64,000 nt of DNA from Paenibacillus tyrphae (GTDB taxonomy: Bacteria > Bacillota > Bacilli > Paenibacillales > NBRC-103111): NCBI RefSeq assembly GCF_027925525.1, contig NZ_BSDJ01000029.1, positions 37,291-101,290 of the forward strand, in the 5' to 3' direction. Positions 25,889-35,100 of the stretch are shown here, one piece after another; the first letter of the stretch is position 1; each line of letters starts with the position of its first letter. The notes under the pieces were generated by a model, which saw nothing but the letters and a program-made list of their open reading frames with translations, searched no databases and was not told the origin of the DNA. The position numbers and the translations under genes were made by a program.

Positions 25889-27433
25889 TTAACCGCGTGT
25901 TGCAACGATCGATTTCCCGGTCATTTCCGCCGGCTGCGTCACGCCCAGAAACTCGAGCATCGTCGGGGCGATATCCGCCAAAATGCCATCGTTTCTTAGT
26001 GTAACATGACTATCGGTGAGAATGAAAGGGACCGGATTCGTCGTATGCGCGGTATTGCGCGAACCGTCCGGATTCGTAACGACATCGGCGTTGCCGTGGT
26101 CGGCCGTAATCAGCGCAACCCCGCCCTTCGCCAGAATGGCGTCGACGACTTTGCCGAGGCACTCGTCCGTCGCTTCGATCGCTTTGATCGTCGGCTCCAG
26201 CAAACCGGAGTGTCCGACCATGTCCGGGTTGGCAAAGTTCAGGATGATGACGTCCTGGCGCTCGGCCTCGATCTCTTGCACCGCCGCTTCCGCTACCTCA
26301 TAAGCGCTCATCTCCGGCTTCAGGTCATATGTCGCTACCTTCGGGGAGTTAATGAGAATACGCGTTTCGCCCGGAAGCTCGACGTCGCGGCCGCCGCTGA
26401 AGAAGAACGTGACGTGCGGATACTTTTCCGTCTCGGCAATGCGGAGCTGCTTCAGGTTGTTCTGCACCAGCACCTCGCCGAGCGTATTATCCAGATTCTT
26501 CGGTTTATACGCAACGTAGCCGCCCACGGTTTCGCTGAAAAGGGTCAGGCACACGTAATACAAATCCTTCGGGCACTTGTCTCCGCGGTCGAAGCCGCGG
26601 AAGTCGTCGTTCGTGAATACTTGCGACAGCTGGATAGCCCGGTCCGGACGGAAGTTGAAGAACACGACCGAATCGCCGGACTCGACCAAACCGACAGGCG
26701 TGCCGTCCTTCTTCACGATGACCGTCGGCATGACGAACTCGTCGAATACGGACCGGACGTACGATTCCTTGATGGCGTTCATCGGGTCCTCGAAGGTTGG
26801 TCCATCGCCGTATACCATCGCGCGGTACGACTTCTCCGTACGTTCCCAGCGCTTGTCGCGGTCCATCGCATAGTACCGTCCTTGCACCGTGGCAATGTGG
26901 CCTACGCCGAGCTCCGCAATTTTGTTTTGCAGCTGCTCCATGTACTTCACGGCGCTGTCCGGCGCCACATCGCGGCCGTCCAGGAATGCATGAATGTAGA
27001 CTTCATGGAAGTCTTCCTTCTTGCACACTTCCAGCAATGCGAACAGGTGTGCGATATGGCTATGTACGCCGCCGTCAGATAGCAGACCGTACAGATGAAG
27101 CTTCTTGCCGTTCTCACGGGCATGACGTATGGCGCCGAGAATCGTTTCGTTCTCGAAAAACTCGCCTTCGCGAATCGACTTGGAAATCCGCGTCAAATCC
27201 TGATACACGATCCGTCCGGCACCGATGTTGAGATGACCCACTTCCGAGTTGCCCATTTGCCCTTCAGGCAGCCCGACGGCCTCGCCGCAAGCGGTCAACG
27301 TCGTATGGGGAAACTGGTTCCAATACCGGTCGTAATTCGGCTTGTTCGCCTGCGCTACCGCATTGCCCTGCGTTTCGCCGCGAAGGCCGAAGCCGTCCAA
27401 GATGATCAGTGCTACCGGTTTCGGTCTGGCCAT
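25889..27433 (-). CDS. gpmI: 2,3-bisphosphoglycerate-independent phosphoglycerate mutase
   Basis: Mn-dependent interconversion of 3- and 2-phosphoglycerate. Encodes 514 residues; LDGFGLR near the N-terminus and GNSEVGHLNIG with the phosphorylated Ser62 identify the alkaline-phosphatase-superfamily enzyme, and TADHGNAD near the C-terminus supplies metal ligands. The start at 27433 follows the tpiA stop by one base, indicating coupling. Fifth gene of the glycolytic operon. Confidence 0.97.
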   Translation of the reverse strand: MARPKPVALIILDGFGLRGETQGNAVAQANKPNYDRYWNQFPHTTLTACGEAVGLPEGQMGNSEVGHLNIGAGRIVYQDLTRISKSIREGEFFENETILGAIRHARENGKKLHLYGLLSDGGVHSHIAHLFALLEVCKKEDFHEVYIHAFLDGRDVAPDSAVKYMEQLQNKIAELGVGHIATVQGRYYAMDRDKRWERTEKSYRAMVYGDGPTFEDPMNAIKESYVRSVFDEFVMPTVIVKKDGTPVGLVESGDSVVFFNFRPDRAIQLSQVFTNDDFRGFDRGDKCPKDLYYVCLTLFSETVGGYVAYKPKNLDNTLGEVLVQNNLKQLRIAETEKYPHVTFFFSGGRDVELPGETRILINSPKVATYDLKPEMSAYEVAEAAVQEIEAERQDVIILNFANPDMVGHSGLLEPTIKAIEATDECLGKVVDAILAKGGVALITADHGNADVVTNPDGSRNTAHTTNPVPFILTDSHVTLRNDGILADIAPTMLEFLGVTQPAEMTGKSIVATRG

Positions 27434-27434
27434 G

Positions 27435-28187
27435 TTACTCGGCCCCCTTGATCAAATCGATGTAGGATGCCGGCTCCAGACTCGCGCCCCCTACCAGTGC
27501 GCCGTCGATGTCCGGCTGCTGCATATACTCGGCGATATTGTTCGGCTTCACGCTGCCGCCGTATTGAATCCGTACCGCCGCTGCCGTCTCGGCTCCATAC
27601 AAGCCGGTAACCAGCTCGCGAATGTAGCCGATCACGTCCTGAGCGTCCGCTGCCGTCGACGATTTGCCCGTTCCGATCGCCCAGATCGGCTCGTAAGCGA
27701 TGACGACTTTCGCCGCCTGCTCCGCGCTCAAGCCGGCAAACGCCGCTTCGGTCTGCACTTTGCACACGTTTTTCGTTTGGCCCGCTTCGCGCTCTTCCAG
27801 CTTCTCGCCGACGCATACGATCGGAGTCAAGCCGTGCTTGAACGCCGCGTGAACTTTTTGGTTCACCGTTTCGTCGGTCTCCGCAAAATAGGCCCGGCGC
27901 TCGGAGTGTCCGATGATCACGTACTCTACGCCGAGATCTTTCAGCATCACGCCGCTGATCTCACCCGTAAACGCGCCGTTGTCTTCAAAATGCAGGTTTT
28001 GAGCGCCGACCTTCAGCGTCGTGCCCTTCACCGCTTCTACCAAGGCCGGAAGGTTCGTAAACGGCGCGCAAATAACGCTCTCGACGCCTGCCGCTTCCGC
28101 CTTACCCTTCACTTCACTGACGAAGGCCAGCGATTCCCCTACCGTTTTGAACATTTTCCAGTTGCCTGCAATGATCGGTTTGCGCAT
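27435..28187 (-). CDS. tpiA: Triosephosphate isomerase
   Basis: Interconverts dihydroxyacetone phosphate and glyceraldehyde 3-phosphate. Encodes 250 residues, MRKPIIAGNWKMFKT start, with the catalytic His in IIGHSERR and the catalytic Glu in VIAYEPIWAIGTGK, and the phosphate loop IQYGGSVKPNN. TAGGAGGCGGGG precedes ATG 28187. Twelve bases separate it from pgk in the operon. Confidence 0.98.
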   Translation of the reverse strand: MRKPIIAGNWKMFKTVGESLAFVSEVKGKAEAAGVESVICAPFTNLPALVEAVKGTTLKVGAQNLHFEDNGAFTGEISGVMLKDLGVEYVIIGHSERRAYFAETDETVNQKVHAAFKHGLTPIVCVGEKLEEREAGQTKNVCKVQTEAAFAGLSAEQAAKVVIAYEPIWAIGTGKSSTAADAQDVIGYIRELVTGLYGAETAAAVRIQYGGSVKPNNIAEYMQQPDIDGALVGGASLEPASYIDLIKGAE

Positions 28188-28199
28188 ATGCCCCGCCTC

Positions 28200-29381
28200 C
28201 TATTTATCGTTCAAAGCCACGACGCCTGGAAGCGCCTTGCCTTCCATAAATTCAAGAGAAGCTCCGCCGCCGGTAGAGATGTGATCCATTTTGTCGCCAA
28301 GATGGAATTTCTCTACAGCTGCCGCCGAGTCGCCGCCGCCGATGACCGTATAGCCGGCCGTCGCCGCGCAAGCTTCCGCTACCGCTTTCGTTCCGTCTTC
28401 GAACGGCTTCAATTCGAATACGCCCATCGGCCCGTTCCATACGACCAGCTTGGATTCCGCAATCGTTTTGGCAAACAGCTCGCGGGTTTTCGGTCCAATG
28501 TCGAAGCCTTCCCAGTCCGCCGGAATTTGGTCGACGTCTACAATTTTCGTATTTGCCGAAGCGCTGAAATCATCGCCGACGACAACGTCAACCGGCAGCA
28601 GGAAGTTCACGCCTTTTTCCTTCGCTTTGCGCTCGAATTCCTGCACCAGCTCCAGACGGTCATTATCCAAGAGGGATTTGCCAATCTCGTAGCCTTTGGC
28701 TTTGAAGAAGGTGTAGGACAGCCCGCCGCCGATGATGATGTTGTCTGCAATCTCGATCAGCTTCTCGATAACGGCGATTTTGTCTTTCACCTTCGCTCCG
28801 CCAACAATCGCGGTGAACGGACGATCCGGGTTGTTGAGCGCTTTGCCGAGCACGTCGAGTTCTTTTTCCATCAGCAATCCGGATACGGCCGGCAGATGAT
28901 GCGCGATGCCTTCCGTGGAAGCATGAGCCCGGTGCGCGGCGCCGAACGCGTCGTTGACATACAGATCCGCCAGTTCGGCAAAAGCTTTCGCCAACTCCGG
29001 ATCGTTCTTCTCTTCGCCCGCGTAAAAGCGCACGTTCTCAAGCAGCAGCACGTCGCCGTCGTTCAGCTTGGCAATTTGCGCTTTAACCGCATCGCCAATT
29101 GCTTCGTCCGCCTTAGCAACCGGCTTGCCGAGCAGTTCAGACAAGCGTGCCGCAGCCGGAGTCAGCCGCATCTCTTCGACGACTTGTCCCTTCGGACGGC
29201 CCAAATGGCTGGCCAGAATGACTTTCGCTCCGCGATCCGTCAAGTACTTGATCGTCGGCAGCGTTTCGCGAATCCGCGTATCGTCTGTAATTTTCCCGTT
29301 CTCCAGCGGCACGTTGAAATCGACCCGGACAAATACGCGTTTACCGCTAACTTCTACGTCACGAACGCTTTTCTTATTCAT
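28200..29381 (-). CDS. pgk: Phosphoglycerate kinase
   Basis: Transfers phosphate from 1,3-bisphosphoglycerate to ADP. Encodes 393 residues from ATG 29381 (MNKKSVRDVEVSGKRVFVR) behind GGGAGGC; the frame extends to 29585 but the extra 68 residues are non-family sequence over the gap-pgk spacer. RVDFNVPLENG and the GGDSAAAVE nucleotide loop near the end are diagnostic. Second structural gene of the operon, about 270 bp after gap. Confidence 0.98.
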   Translation of the reverse strand: MNKKSVRDVEVSGKRVFVRVDFNVPLENGKITDDTRIRETLPTIKYLTDRGAKVILASHLGRPKGQVVEEMRLTPAAARLSELLGKPVAKADEAIGDAVKAQIAKLNDGDVLLLENVRFYAGEEKNDPELAKAFAELADLYVNDAFGAAHRAHASTEGIAHHLPAVSGLLMEKELDVLGKALNNPDRPFTAIVGGAKVKDKIAVIEKLIEIADNIIIGGGLSYTFFKAKGYEIGKSLLDNDRLELVQEFERKAKEKGVNFLLPVDVVVGDDFSASANTKIVDVDQIPADWEGFDIGPKTRELFAKTIAESKLVVWNGPMGVFELKPFEDGTKAVAEACAATAGYTVIGGGDSAAAVEKFHLGDKMDHISTGGGASLEFMEGKALPGVVALNDK

Positions 29382-29653
29382 CTTCCATGCCTCCCAGCGG
29401 TTTTGTCTCTTCCTACCCACACACAAAAAATTGTGGGGACGTGCCTGGTTTCCACTATTGAAAGGCAGCTCGCGCGAGCGCAAATGGGGTGTGTCGTAGA
29501 GCGCTAGCGCGGTTCCTTTGAATTTTCGTTTCATCCTATCAAATATTGTTAAAAGAAACGAAAGTTCAACAGAACCCGGAGACACATCCCATTGCGTACG
29601 ATAAGCGAGCTGTCTTTCAAACAGGTTTTCAGAACATCACCACAATTTTACCA
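29382..29653 (-). promoter_or_regulatory. gap-pgk spacer with hairpin
   Basis: The 272-bp spacer is unusually long for this operon. It holds a 9-bp inverted repeat TTTCGTTTC (29524-29532) / GAAACGAAA (29555-29563) and a smaller hairpin near 29414-29435. Such a structure could stabilise the upstream gap mRNA after processing or reduce read-through into pgk. Confidence 0.4.
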
Positions 29654-30658
<1,005 letters not shown>

Positions 30659-30757
30659 GTTGAAAGCCTCCTAGAAATGATTTGGTGTCCGCTGCTCCCG
30701 GCAAGGTTTCGTAGAATTACAACCGCGGCAGCGATATGTCAAGACAGGCAGAGCCCG

Positions 30758-31786
30758 TCAAGATAGCAAACGATTGACAACTTCCCAGGCAGCCGCCTCG
30801 TCGGTAACCAGCACGTCCTCGTGACCGTGCTTCAATACCGAAGCGATCGACTCGCCCTTGCTTTTGCCTCCGGCAATTCCGATCACATGGTCCATGCTGT
30901 GAATGTCTTCGATGCGGAGCCCGATGGTCGGCATTTTGTGCAAAATGTTTCCGTCCCGGTCAAAATAGTACCCGAACGCTTCCGCAAGCGCGCCGTCACG
31001 TCGCAGACTTTCGGTCGTCTCCGGGTCCACCTTGCGCCGTCTGGCCATTACCATAGCTTCTCCGATGCCGTGAACGACAATCCGCGCACCGCGGATGAAG
31101 GTGATGATCTCGGCAATATGGCTGTCCTGCATCAGCGACTGATACGCTTCTTCGCCGAGATGGTCCGGCACGTGCAGCAGCCGGTAGCGGCCGCCCGCTT
31201 TCTTCGCCATCGTCGAGGCGATCGTGTTCGCCTGAAGCTCGACGCTTTCTCCGAGTCCGCCGCGGGCCGGTACGAACCAGCAGCCCTTCATCGGAGTCGC
31301 CGGCGTCAGATGGTAGGCTACTTCAGCCATCGTCGAGCCGCCGGTTACGGCAATGGTCTCGTCCTCGCCGACCAGCTTCCGAAGGACGGAGGCGCCGGCA
31401 CGGCCAAGCTCTTTCTTCGTATGCGGAGAAACGTCCGAATCGCCGGGGACGATGATCACCTGCTTCAAGCCGAAGTGCGAACGTATGCGTTCTTCCAGCT
31501 CCGTCAGACCGAACAAGTCTTTGACGAGCGGTTCAAGCTGCTCCAGCAGTTCCCTGCCCGCTCCGCTGATCCGCATGCCGGAAGCTTCGACTTCGATCAA
31601 GCCCTGCTCCTTCAGAAAATCCACTTCCGCGCGGAGCACCCGCTCCGTCGCTCCCACCGACATCGCCAGCGTCCGACGGCCCACCAAGCCGGATACCATG
31701 ATGTGATGCAAGATCGTATATCGCTTCTTCATGGTGTCAACCAGATCGGGCAAAAGCTGCTTTTGAATGTCGAGGATTTCTCTCAT
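30758..31786 (-). CDS. cggR: Central glycolytic genes regulator CggR (SorC/DeoR family)
   Basis: Repressor of the gap operon, released by fructose-1,6-bisphosphate in B. subtilis. Encodes 342 residues: N-terminal helix-turn-helix (MVSGLVGRRTLAMSVGATERVLRAEV region), then a sugar-phosphate-binding SorC domain with VIIVPGDSD, AVTGGSTMAEVAYHLTP and GIAGGKSKGESI. A matching CggR operator lies at 31821-31856 and a sigma-A promoter at 31901-31929, so it is autoregulated and heads the glycolytic operon. Confidence 0.96.
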   Translation of the reverse strand: MREILDIQKQLLPDLVDTMKKRYTILHHIMVSGLVGRRTLAMSVGATERVLRAEVDFLKEQGLIEVEASGMRISGAGRELLEQLEPLVKDLFGLTELEERIRSHFGLKQVIIVPGDSDVSPHTKKELGRAGASVLRKLVGEDETIAVTGGSTMAEVAYHLTPATPMKGCWFVPARGGLGESVELQANTIASTMAKKAGGRYRLLHVPDHLGEEAYQSLMQDSHIAEIITFIRGARIVVHGIGEAMVMARRRKVDPETTESLRRDGALAEAFGYYFDRDGNILHKMPTIGLRIEDIHSMDHVIGIAGGKSKGESIASVLKHGHEDVLVTDEAAAWEVVNRLLS

Positions 31787-31820
31787 GGATTCACACCCGC
31801 TTAAGATTGCAGCTTAATTG

Positions 31821-31856
31821 GACGTTTTTTGTCCCGGTGCTGCATTTTAAGTCCCA
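31821..31856 (-). promoter_or_regulatory. CggR operator
   Basis: On the minus strand the sequence reads GGGAC-TTAAAA-TGCA-GCAC-CGGGAC-AAAAAA-CGTC, matching the two direct repeats CGGGAC-N6-TGTC-N4-CGGGAC-N6-TGTC known from B. subtilis. It sits downstream of the promoter, as in B. subtilis, where CggR blocks elongation. Two small hairpins (31865-31895) lie between promoter and operator. Confidence 0.85.
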
Positions 31857-31900
31857 CATACTTTAAAAAAAGTACTAAGTTGTTTTCACTTAGTGTCCCC

Positions 31901-31929
31901 ATTATAACCCATTCTTCCCTTCGCATCAA
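31901..31929 (-). promoter_or_regulatory. Promoter of the cggR-gap operon
   Basis: Minus strand TTGATG (31929-31924), 17-bp spacer, TATAAT (31906-31901). Good sigma-A match, about 45-80 bp upstream of the CggR operator. The rest of the 31787-32021 gap carries only the leader hairpins. Confidence 0.8.
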
Positions 31930-32021
31930 GTGCCTTCGCCACCATTCGACATTCCGTTCACTATCCGGAGCCGCTATACTTGCGGCAATTAAAGTCGGAA
32001 AATTTTTTTATCACCAAAAGG

Positions 32022-32050
32022 TTGCTTTTCTTGGGCATATGGCTTATAAT
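32022..32050 (+). promoter_or_regulatory. Promoter of tRNA-Arg
   Basis: TTGCTT (32022-32027), 17-bp spacer, TATAAT (32045-32050), ending 45 bp before the tRNA. Confidence 0.75.
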
Positions 32051-32095
32051 AAATTTTGCTGTCACTTATGAGACACAGCACACCAAATTGAATAT

Positions 32096-32170
32096 GCGCC
32101 CGTGGTCCAATGGATATGACGTAGGCCTCCGGAGCCTGAGATCAAGGTTCGATTCCTTGCGGGCGCGCCA
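32096..32170 (+). tRNA. tRNA-Arg (CCG)
   Basis: GCGCCCG/CGGGCGC acceptor stem, anticodon loop CTCCGGA giving anticodon CCG, T-arm GGTTCGATTCC and an encoded CCA (32168-32170). Stand-alone gene between cggR and clpP. Confidence 0.95.
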
Positions 32171-32176
32171 TTTACA

Positions 32177-32216
32177 CACCAATCAGTTTGCTCAAAACTG
32201 GTTTTTTTATTTCCTT
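32177..32216 (+). terminator. Terminator after tRNA-Arg
   Basis: Stem ACCA..CAGTTT / AAACTG.GT followed by seven T, directly after the tRNA. Confidence 0.7.
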
Positions 32217-32218
32217 GG

Positions 32219-32258
32219 TTTGACCTTTCTTGACCTTTGTTTGTTTTTCGTATATGAT
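32219..32258 (+). promoter_or_regulatory. clpP promoter with CtsR operator
   Basis: TTTGACCTTTCTTGACC (32219-32235) is the reverse complement of GGTCAAGAAAGGTCAAA, matching the CtsR consensus RGTCAAANANRGTCAAA at all but one position. It overlaps a -35 TTGACC (32230-32235) spaced 17 bp from a -10 TATGAT (32253-32258). clpP is therefore likely heat-shock induced through CtsR. Confidence 0.85.
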
Positions 32259-32292
32259 GGTTATAGTTTGAATATAAAGGAGGCTGCAGCCG

Positions 32293-32874
32293 ATGAGTTT
32301 TATTCCAATGGTCGTCGAACCGGATGCAAGAGGAGAACGCGCTTATGACATCTATTCGCGTCTTCTCAAGGACCGGATTATTTTTCTCGGAAGTCCGATC
32401 AACGATGTTGTAGCCAATTCGATTATCGCGCAAATGCTGTTCCTGGCCGCAACCGATCCGGATAAAGACATCAGCTTGTATATCAATAGCCCTGGCGGCT
32501 CCATTACGTCGGGGATGGCGATCTATGACACGATGCAGTTCATCAAGCCGGACGTGTCCACGATCTGCGTCGGCATGGCGGCATCGATGGGCGCCTTCCT
32601 GCTGGCCGCAGGAGCGAAAGGCAAACGTTTCGCGCTGCCGAACAGCGAGGTTATGATTCACCAGCCGCTCGGCGGAGCCGAAGGCCAAGCTAGCGATATC
32701 GAGATTCGCGCGAAGCGCATCCTGAAAATGCGCGACAAGCTGAACACGATTCTCGCCGAGCGTACGGGCCAATCGTTCGAGCGCATCGAGAAAGACACCG
32801 ACCGCGACAACTTCATGTCCGCAGAGGAAGCCCAAAACTACGGCTTGATCGACAAAGTTATCGAACGCGTATAA
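32293..32874 (+). CDS. clpP: ATP-dependent Clp protease proteolytic subunit
   Basis: Serine peptidase forming the tetradecameric chamber used with ClpX, ClpC or ClpE. Encodes 193 residues with AAAGGAGG before ATG. Catalytic triad: Ser98 in GMAASMGAF, His123 in VMIHQPLGG and Asp172 in KDTDRDNF. It also degrades tmRNA-tagged proteins, linking it to ssrA and smpB here. It has its own CtsR-controlled promoter and a strong terminator, so it is monocistronic. Confidence 0.98.
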   Translation: MSFIPMVVEPDARGERAYDIYSRLLKDRIIFLGSPINDVVANSIIAQMLFLAATDPDKDISLYINSPGGSITSGMAIYDTMQFIKPDVSTICVGMAASMGAFLLAAGAKGKRFALPNSEVMIHQPLGGAEGQASDIEIRAKRILKMRDKLNTILAERTGQSFERIEKDTDRDNFMSAEEAQNYGLIDKVIERV

Positions 32875-32893
32875 CCTTGATCCCGTCAGCACG

Positions 32894-32956
32894 AAAAGCC
32901 CGGCCATTCCACGGCGCATCTTGCATGCCTCCGTGCGAATGGCCGGGCTTTTTTGT
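32894..32956 (+). terminator. Terminator after clpP
   Basis: A 15-bp perfect stem (AAAAGCCCGGCCATT, 32894-32908, with 32938-32952) extended by ACGG/CCGT and followed by TTTTTT. Confidence 0.9.
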
Positions 32957-32988
32957 ATGCAACGACTTGCGTCCTCCGCATTAGAAAA

Positions 32989-33036
32989 AAGGCCTTGCTC
33001 CGAACCGCATTGGCGGCTGAAGAGCAAGGCCTTGTT
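32989..33036 (-). terminator. Terminator after the stalk/PKD protein gene
   Basis: A 12-bp perfect stem AAGGCCTTGCTC/GAGCAAGGCCTT; on the minus strand it is followed by TTTTTTC. Confidence 0.85.
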
Positions 33037-33044
33037 ATTTACCT

Positions 33045-34913
33045 TTATTCCGCCGCACGTTCGTCGAGCGGATAGAAGATCAGTTCGAACGGCAGCGCAG
33101 AGCCGGCCGGCGGACTGAATTCGATATCGAGCGAATCTTCTTTACCCGTCGTTTTGGCCAAAATCTGCATGCCGTCGAAAGCCGTCATCACCCCGGATGC
33201 GGGAGCCAGACGGATATCGCCGTTAATTTTGAACGGTCCCTTGTATACGCCGCCTTTCGGCAAAATCATGACGGCCATCTTCCGAGGCTTGTCGGCATGA
33301 ATCTTATAAACAACGCCGTAGTTGCCATCGTTCTTCACTTCCATCTTGCGCATCGGATCGTATCCCGGCTGGAACGGATCGGTAACTCCGTCGCCAATCA
33401 AGAGCCGTGACGGCTTCGTAAAGGAAGAAGCATCGATCTGCCACGTCATCTCGGACACCGGGAAGGAGCCTCTTACATGCCCCTCAAAAGGAAGCAGCGG
33501 CAGAGTCTGCGAATTTTGAGAAATTTCGCGGTCGGCCACGAACGAGAACTGCACTTTCCCGTCGGTCTCGACATCGTAGAACAAGTTAACGCCTTGATCC
33601 GGATAGAAGTCCGGCATTTGCTTGTAAATAAACGTTTGGTGAGCCGGAATCGTCATCGTCTCGTTGATCTGGTCATTCATCAGAAAATCGACCGTCGCTT
33701 CGCTGCCGATCAAGTTGGCATACACCGAAGGCCAAACTTCGCCTTTGTTCGTCGTTTTGATCGTAACCGGCTTGTCTGTCAAGTTTTTGGCGAGAATCGC
33801 CATGCTGAGCTTTTCCTTCGTTCCGTTGATGTGATCGGCGTACAGACGACCTTTGCCTTCCACTTCATCCTGATACAGAACGCCTCGCTCCGTGAACGTC
33901 TCCGGGCTGTCGCTGACAAGCAGCTTGCGCGAACGGTCCTCGCTCACCGTCTTCGGCAGCTGCGGCAGCTCCCAGAACGCGCCCCAGAGCATGCTCCAGT
34001 CGGTCTTGATAAACGATCCGACCGGCTTCATGAAGATCGGATATTCGATCGCACTCAGATAGGTCTCGTTGGTGATGACCAGATTCCGGGTGTACGTCTC
34101 GCTCTTATTGCCGTGAATATCCCATACGGTCAACGTAACCGGATACGTTCCCGGGGTGAAAAAGGCTTCCTGATTGCCGGTCCATTCATACCGCGCAATA
34201 CCTTCCGCATCCGGGTCATAGCTCAGATCCACGTATTTGACCGGTTCCCCGATCTTGTAGCTCGGCTGGGCGAACGTAAATTTCGCTACCGGATTCGAGT
34301 TGCCCCGATTCGGATCGAAAATGCCCGTCGGCGCCTTCACATGCAGCACTTCTACGCGACGCAGCTCGTTGTTGTACGTATATTTCGCTCCCATGTAATC
34401 GGCCAGCCAAGTCAGCTTAATCATCAAGCGGCCGTTCACAATTGCGGCTACGTCGTCGAACTTCATCCAGTAGCCGTTAATCCATACCGACTTGTTGTCG
34501 ATGTCGATCGTAATGTTGTGGCTCGGCGTCACCATTTCGATTTGGCGCGTCTTATCGTTCCATTCGACCTTCATCCCGAACGCATCGCCCAAAAACTTGG
34601 CGGGCACGAACGTCTTGTCCTTCAGAATCGTTGCAGGCGCATCCAGCTTCACCTGCTTGCCATTCAAGAAGGCATCGGGCTTATCGATATACAGCAGCAC
34701 ATAGGTGGTTCCGGACGACATCGGCGCCTCTTTCTCTGAGGCCGACGTCGACGACGCCTCTTTCCCCGGGGTGGACGACACCGGCGCTTCTTTTCCTGGG
34801 GCAGGCGACATCGGCGCTTCTTTCTCTGCGGCGGATGCCAGTGGCGCAATGCCAAACGACAGCAGCATGGCCATTACCAGCAGAACGACCCATTCTTTCT
34901 TCAACGGCTTCAT
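33045..34913 (-). CDS. Secreted stalk-domain (copper amine oxidase N-terminal-like) and PKD protein
   Basis: Encodes 622 residues. Residues 1-28 are a signal peptide (KKEWVVLLVMAMLLSFGIAPLASAA), so exported. A linker of about 35 residues contains three to four copies of a 10-residue repeat (KEAPMSPAPG-like). Residues about 70-185 are two copper amine oxidase N-terminal-like modules, the stalk domain (FLNGKQVKLDAPATILKDKT, FVPAKFLGDAFGM). A PKD-like domain follows (VAKFTFAQPSYKIGEPVKYVDLS.. TYPVTLTVWD), then an unidentified 350-residue beta-rich region. No catalytic copper oxidase domain. Such proteins are common on Paenibacillus surfaces; function unknown. A candidate ECF promoter lies upstream. 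Confidence 0.85.
   Translation of the reverse strand: MKPLKKEWVVLLVMAMLLSFGIAPLASAAEKEAPMSPAPGKEAPVSSTPGKEASSTSASEKEAPMSSGTTYVLLYIDKPDAFLNGKQVKLDAPATILKDKTFVPAKFLGDAFGMKVEWNDKTRQIEMVTPSHNITIDIDNKSVWINGYWMKFDDVAAIVNGRLMIKLTWLADYMGAKYTYNNELRRVEVLHVKAPTGIFDPNRGNSNPVAKFTFAQPSYKIGEPVKYVDLSYDPDAEGIARYEWTGNQEAFFTPGTYPVTLTVWDIHGNKSETYTRNLVITNETYLSAIEYPIFMKPVGSFIKTDWSMLWGAFWELPQLPKTVSEDRSRKLLVSDSPETFTERGVLYQDEVEGKGRLYADHINGTKEKLSMAILAKNLTDKPVTIKTTNKGEVWPSVYANLIGSEATVDFLMNDQINETMTIPAHQTFIYKQMPDFYPDQGVNLFYDVETDGKVQFSFVADREISQNSQTLPLLPFEGHVRGSFPVSEMTWQIDASSFTKPSRLLIGDGVTDPFQPGYDPMRKMEVKNDGNYGVVYKIHADKPRKMAVMILPKGGVYKGPFKINGDIRLAPASGVMTAFDGMQILAKTTGKEDSLDIEFSPPAGSALPFELIFYPLDERAAE
34728..34840. repeat. 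Minisatellite in the stalk protein linker
   Basis: Three to four tandem 30-bp units (each encoding a variant of KEAPMSPAPG) with GACGCCTCTTTC-like cores. In-frame copy number could vary by slippage. Confidence 0.7.
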
Positions 34914-34991
34914 TCCCTCTACTCCTCTTTCTGCACTTCTAATGGTGCCCGATACAGAAAAAACCTTTTCCGGTTCAAAGACACGTCAAAT

Positions 34992-35016
34992 TAGACGCAT
35001 CAGCCCAAAAAAGGTT
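34992..35016 (-). promoter_or_regulatory. Candidate ECF sigma promoter of the stalk protein gene
   Basis: On the minus strand AACCTTTTTT is followed, 15 bases after AACC, by CGTCTAAT, the form expected of an ECF sigma factor promoter (AAC-type -35, CGTC-type -10). The AACCTTTT block can also pair with AAAAGGTT at 34969-34962, which precedes six T, so a terminator-like leader hairpin is an alternative reading. Confidence 0.5.
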
Positions 35017-35056
35017 GCGCTTTATGAACAAGTATCATATGTGACAAAATAAGGAA

Positions 35057-35099
35057 CGCCACAAAGAAAAAAGCTTCCGGATCGGAAGCCCTGTGGCGG
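35057..35099 (-). terminator. Terminator after crh
   Basis: Stems CGCCACA/TGTGGCG and GCTTCCG/CGGAAGC, with TTTTTT following the inner stem on the minus strand, immediately past the crh stop. Confidence 0.75.
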
Positions 35100-35100
35100 T

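Noticed and set aside
27342..29507. Long plus-strand frame (721 codons) opposite tpiA and pgk
   Set aside because: It is antisense to firmly identified genes, has no ribosome binding site and encodes no recognisable domain; it arises from codon bias in GC-rich genes.
32062..33027. Minus-strand frame of 321 codons across clpP and tRNA-Arg
   Set aside because: Overlaps clpP, a tRNA and two terminators; not coding.
33477..34739. Plus-strand frame of 420 codons opposite the stalk/PKD gene
   Set aside because: Antisense shadow; the minus-strand product has a signal peptide and known domains.
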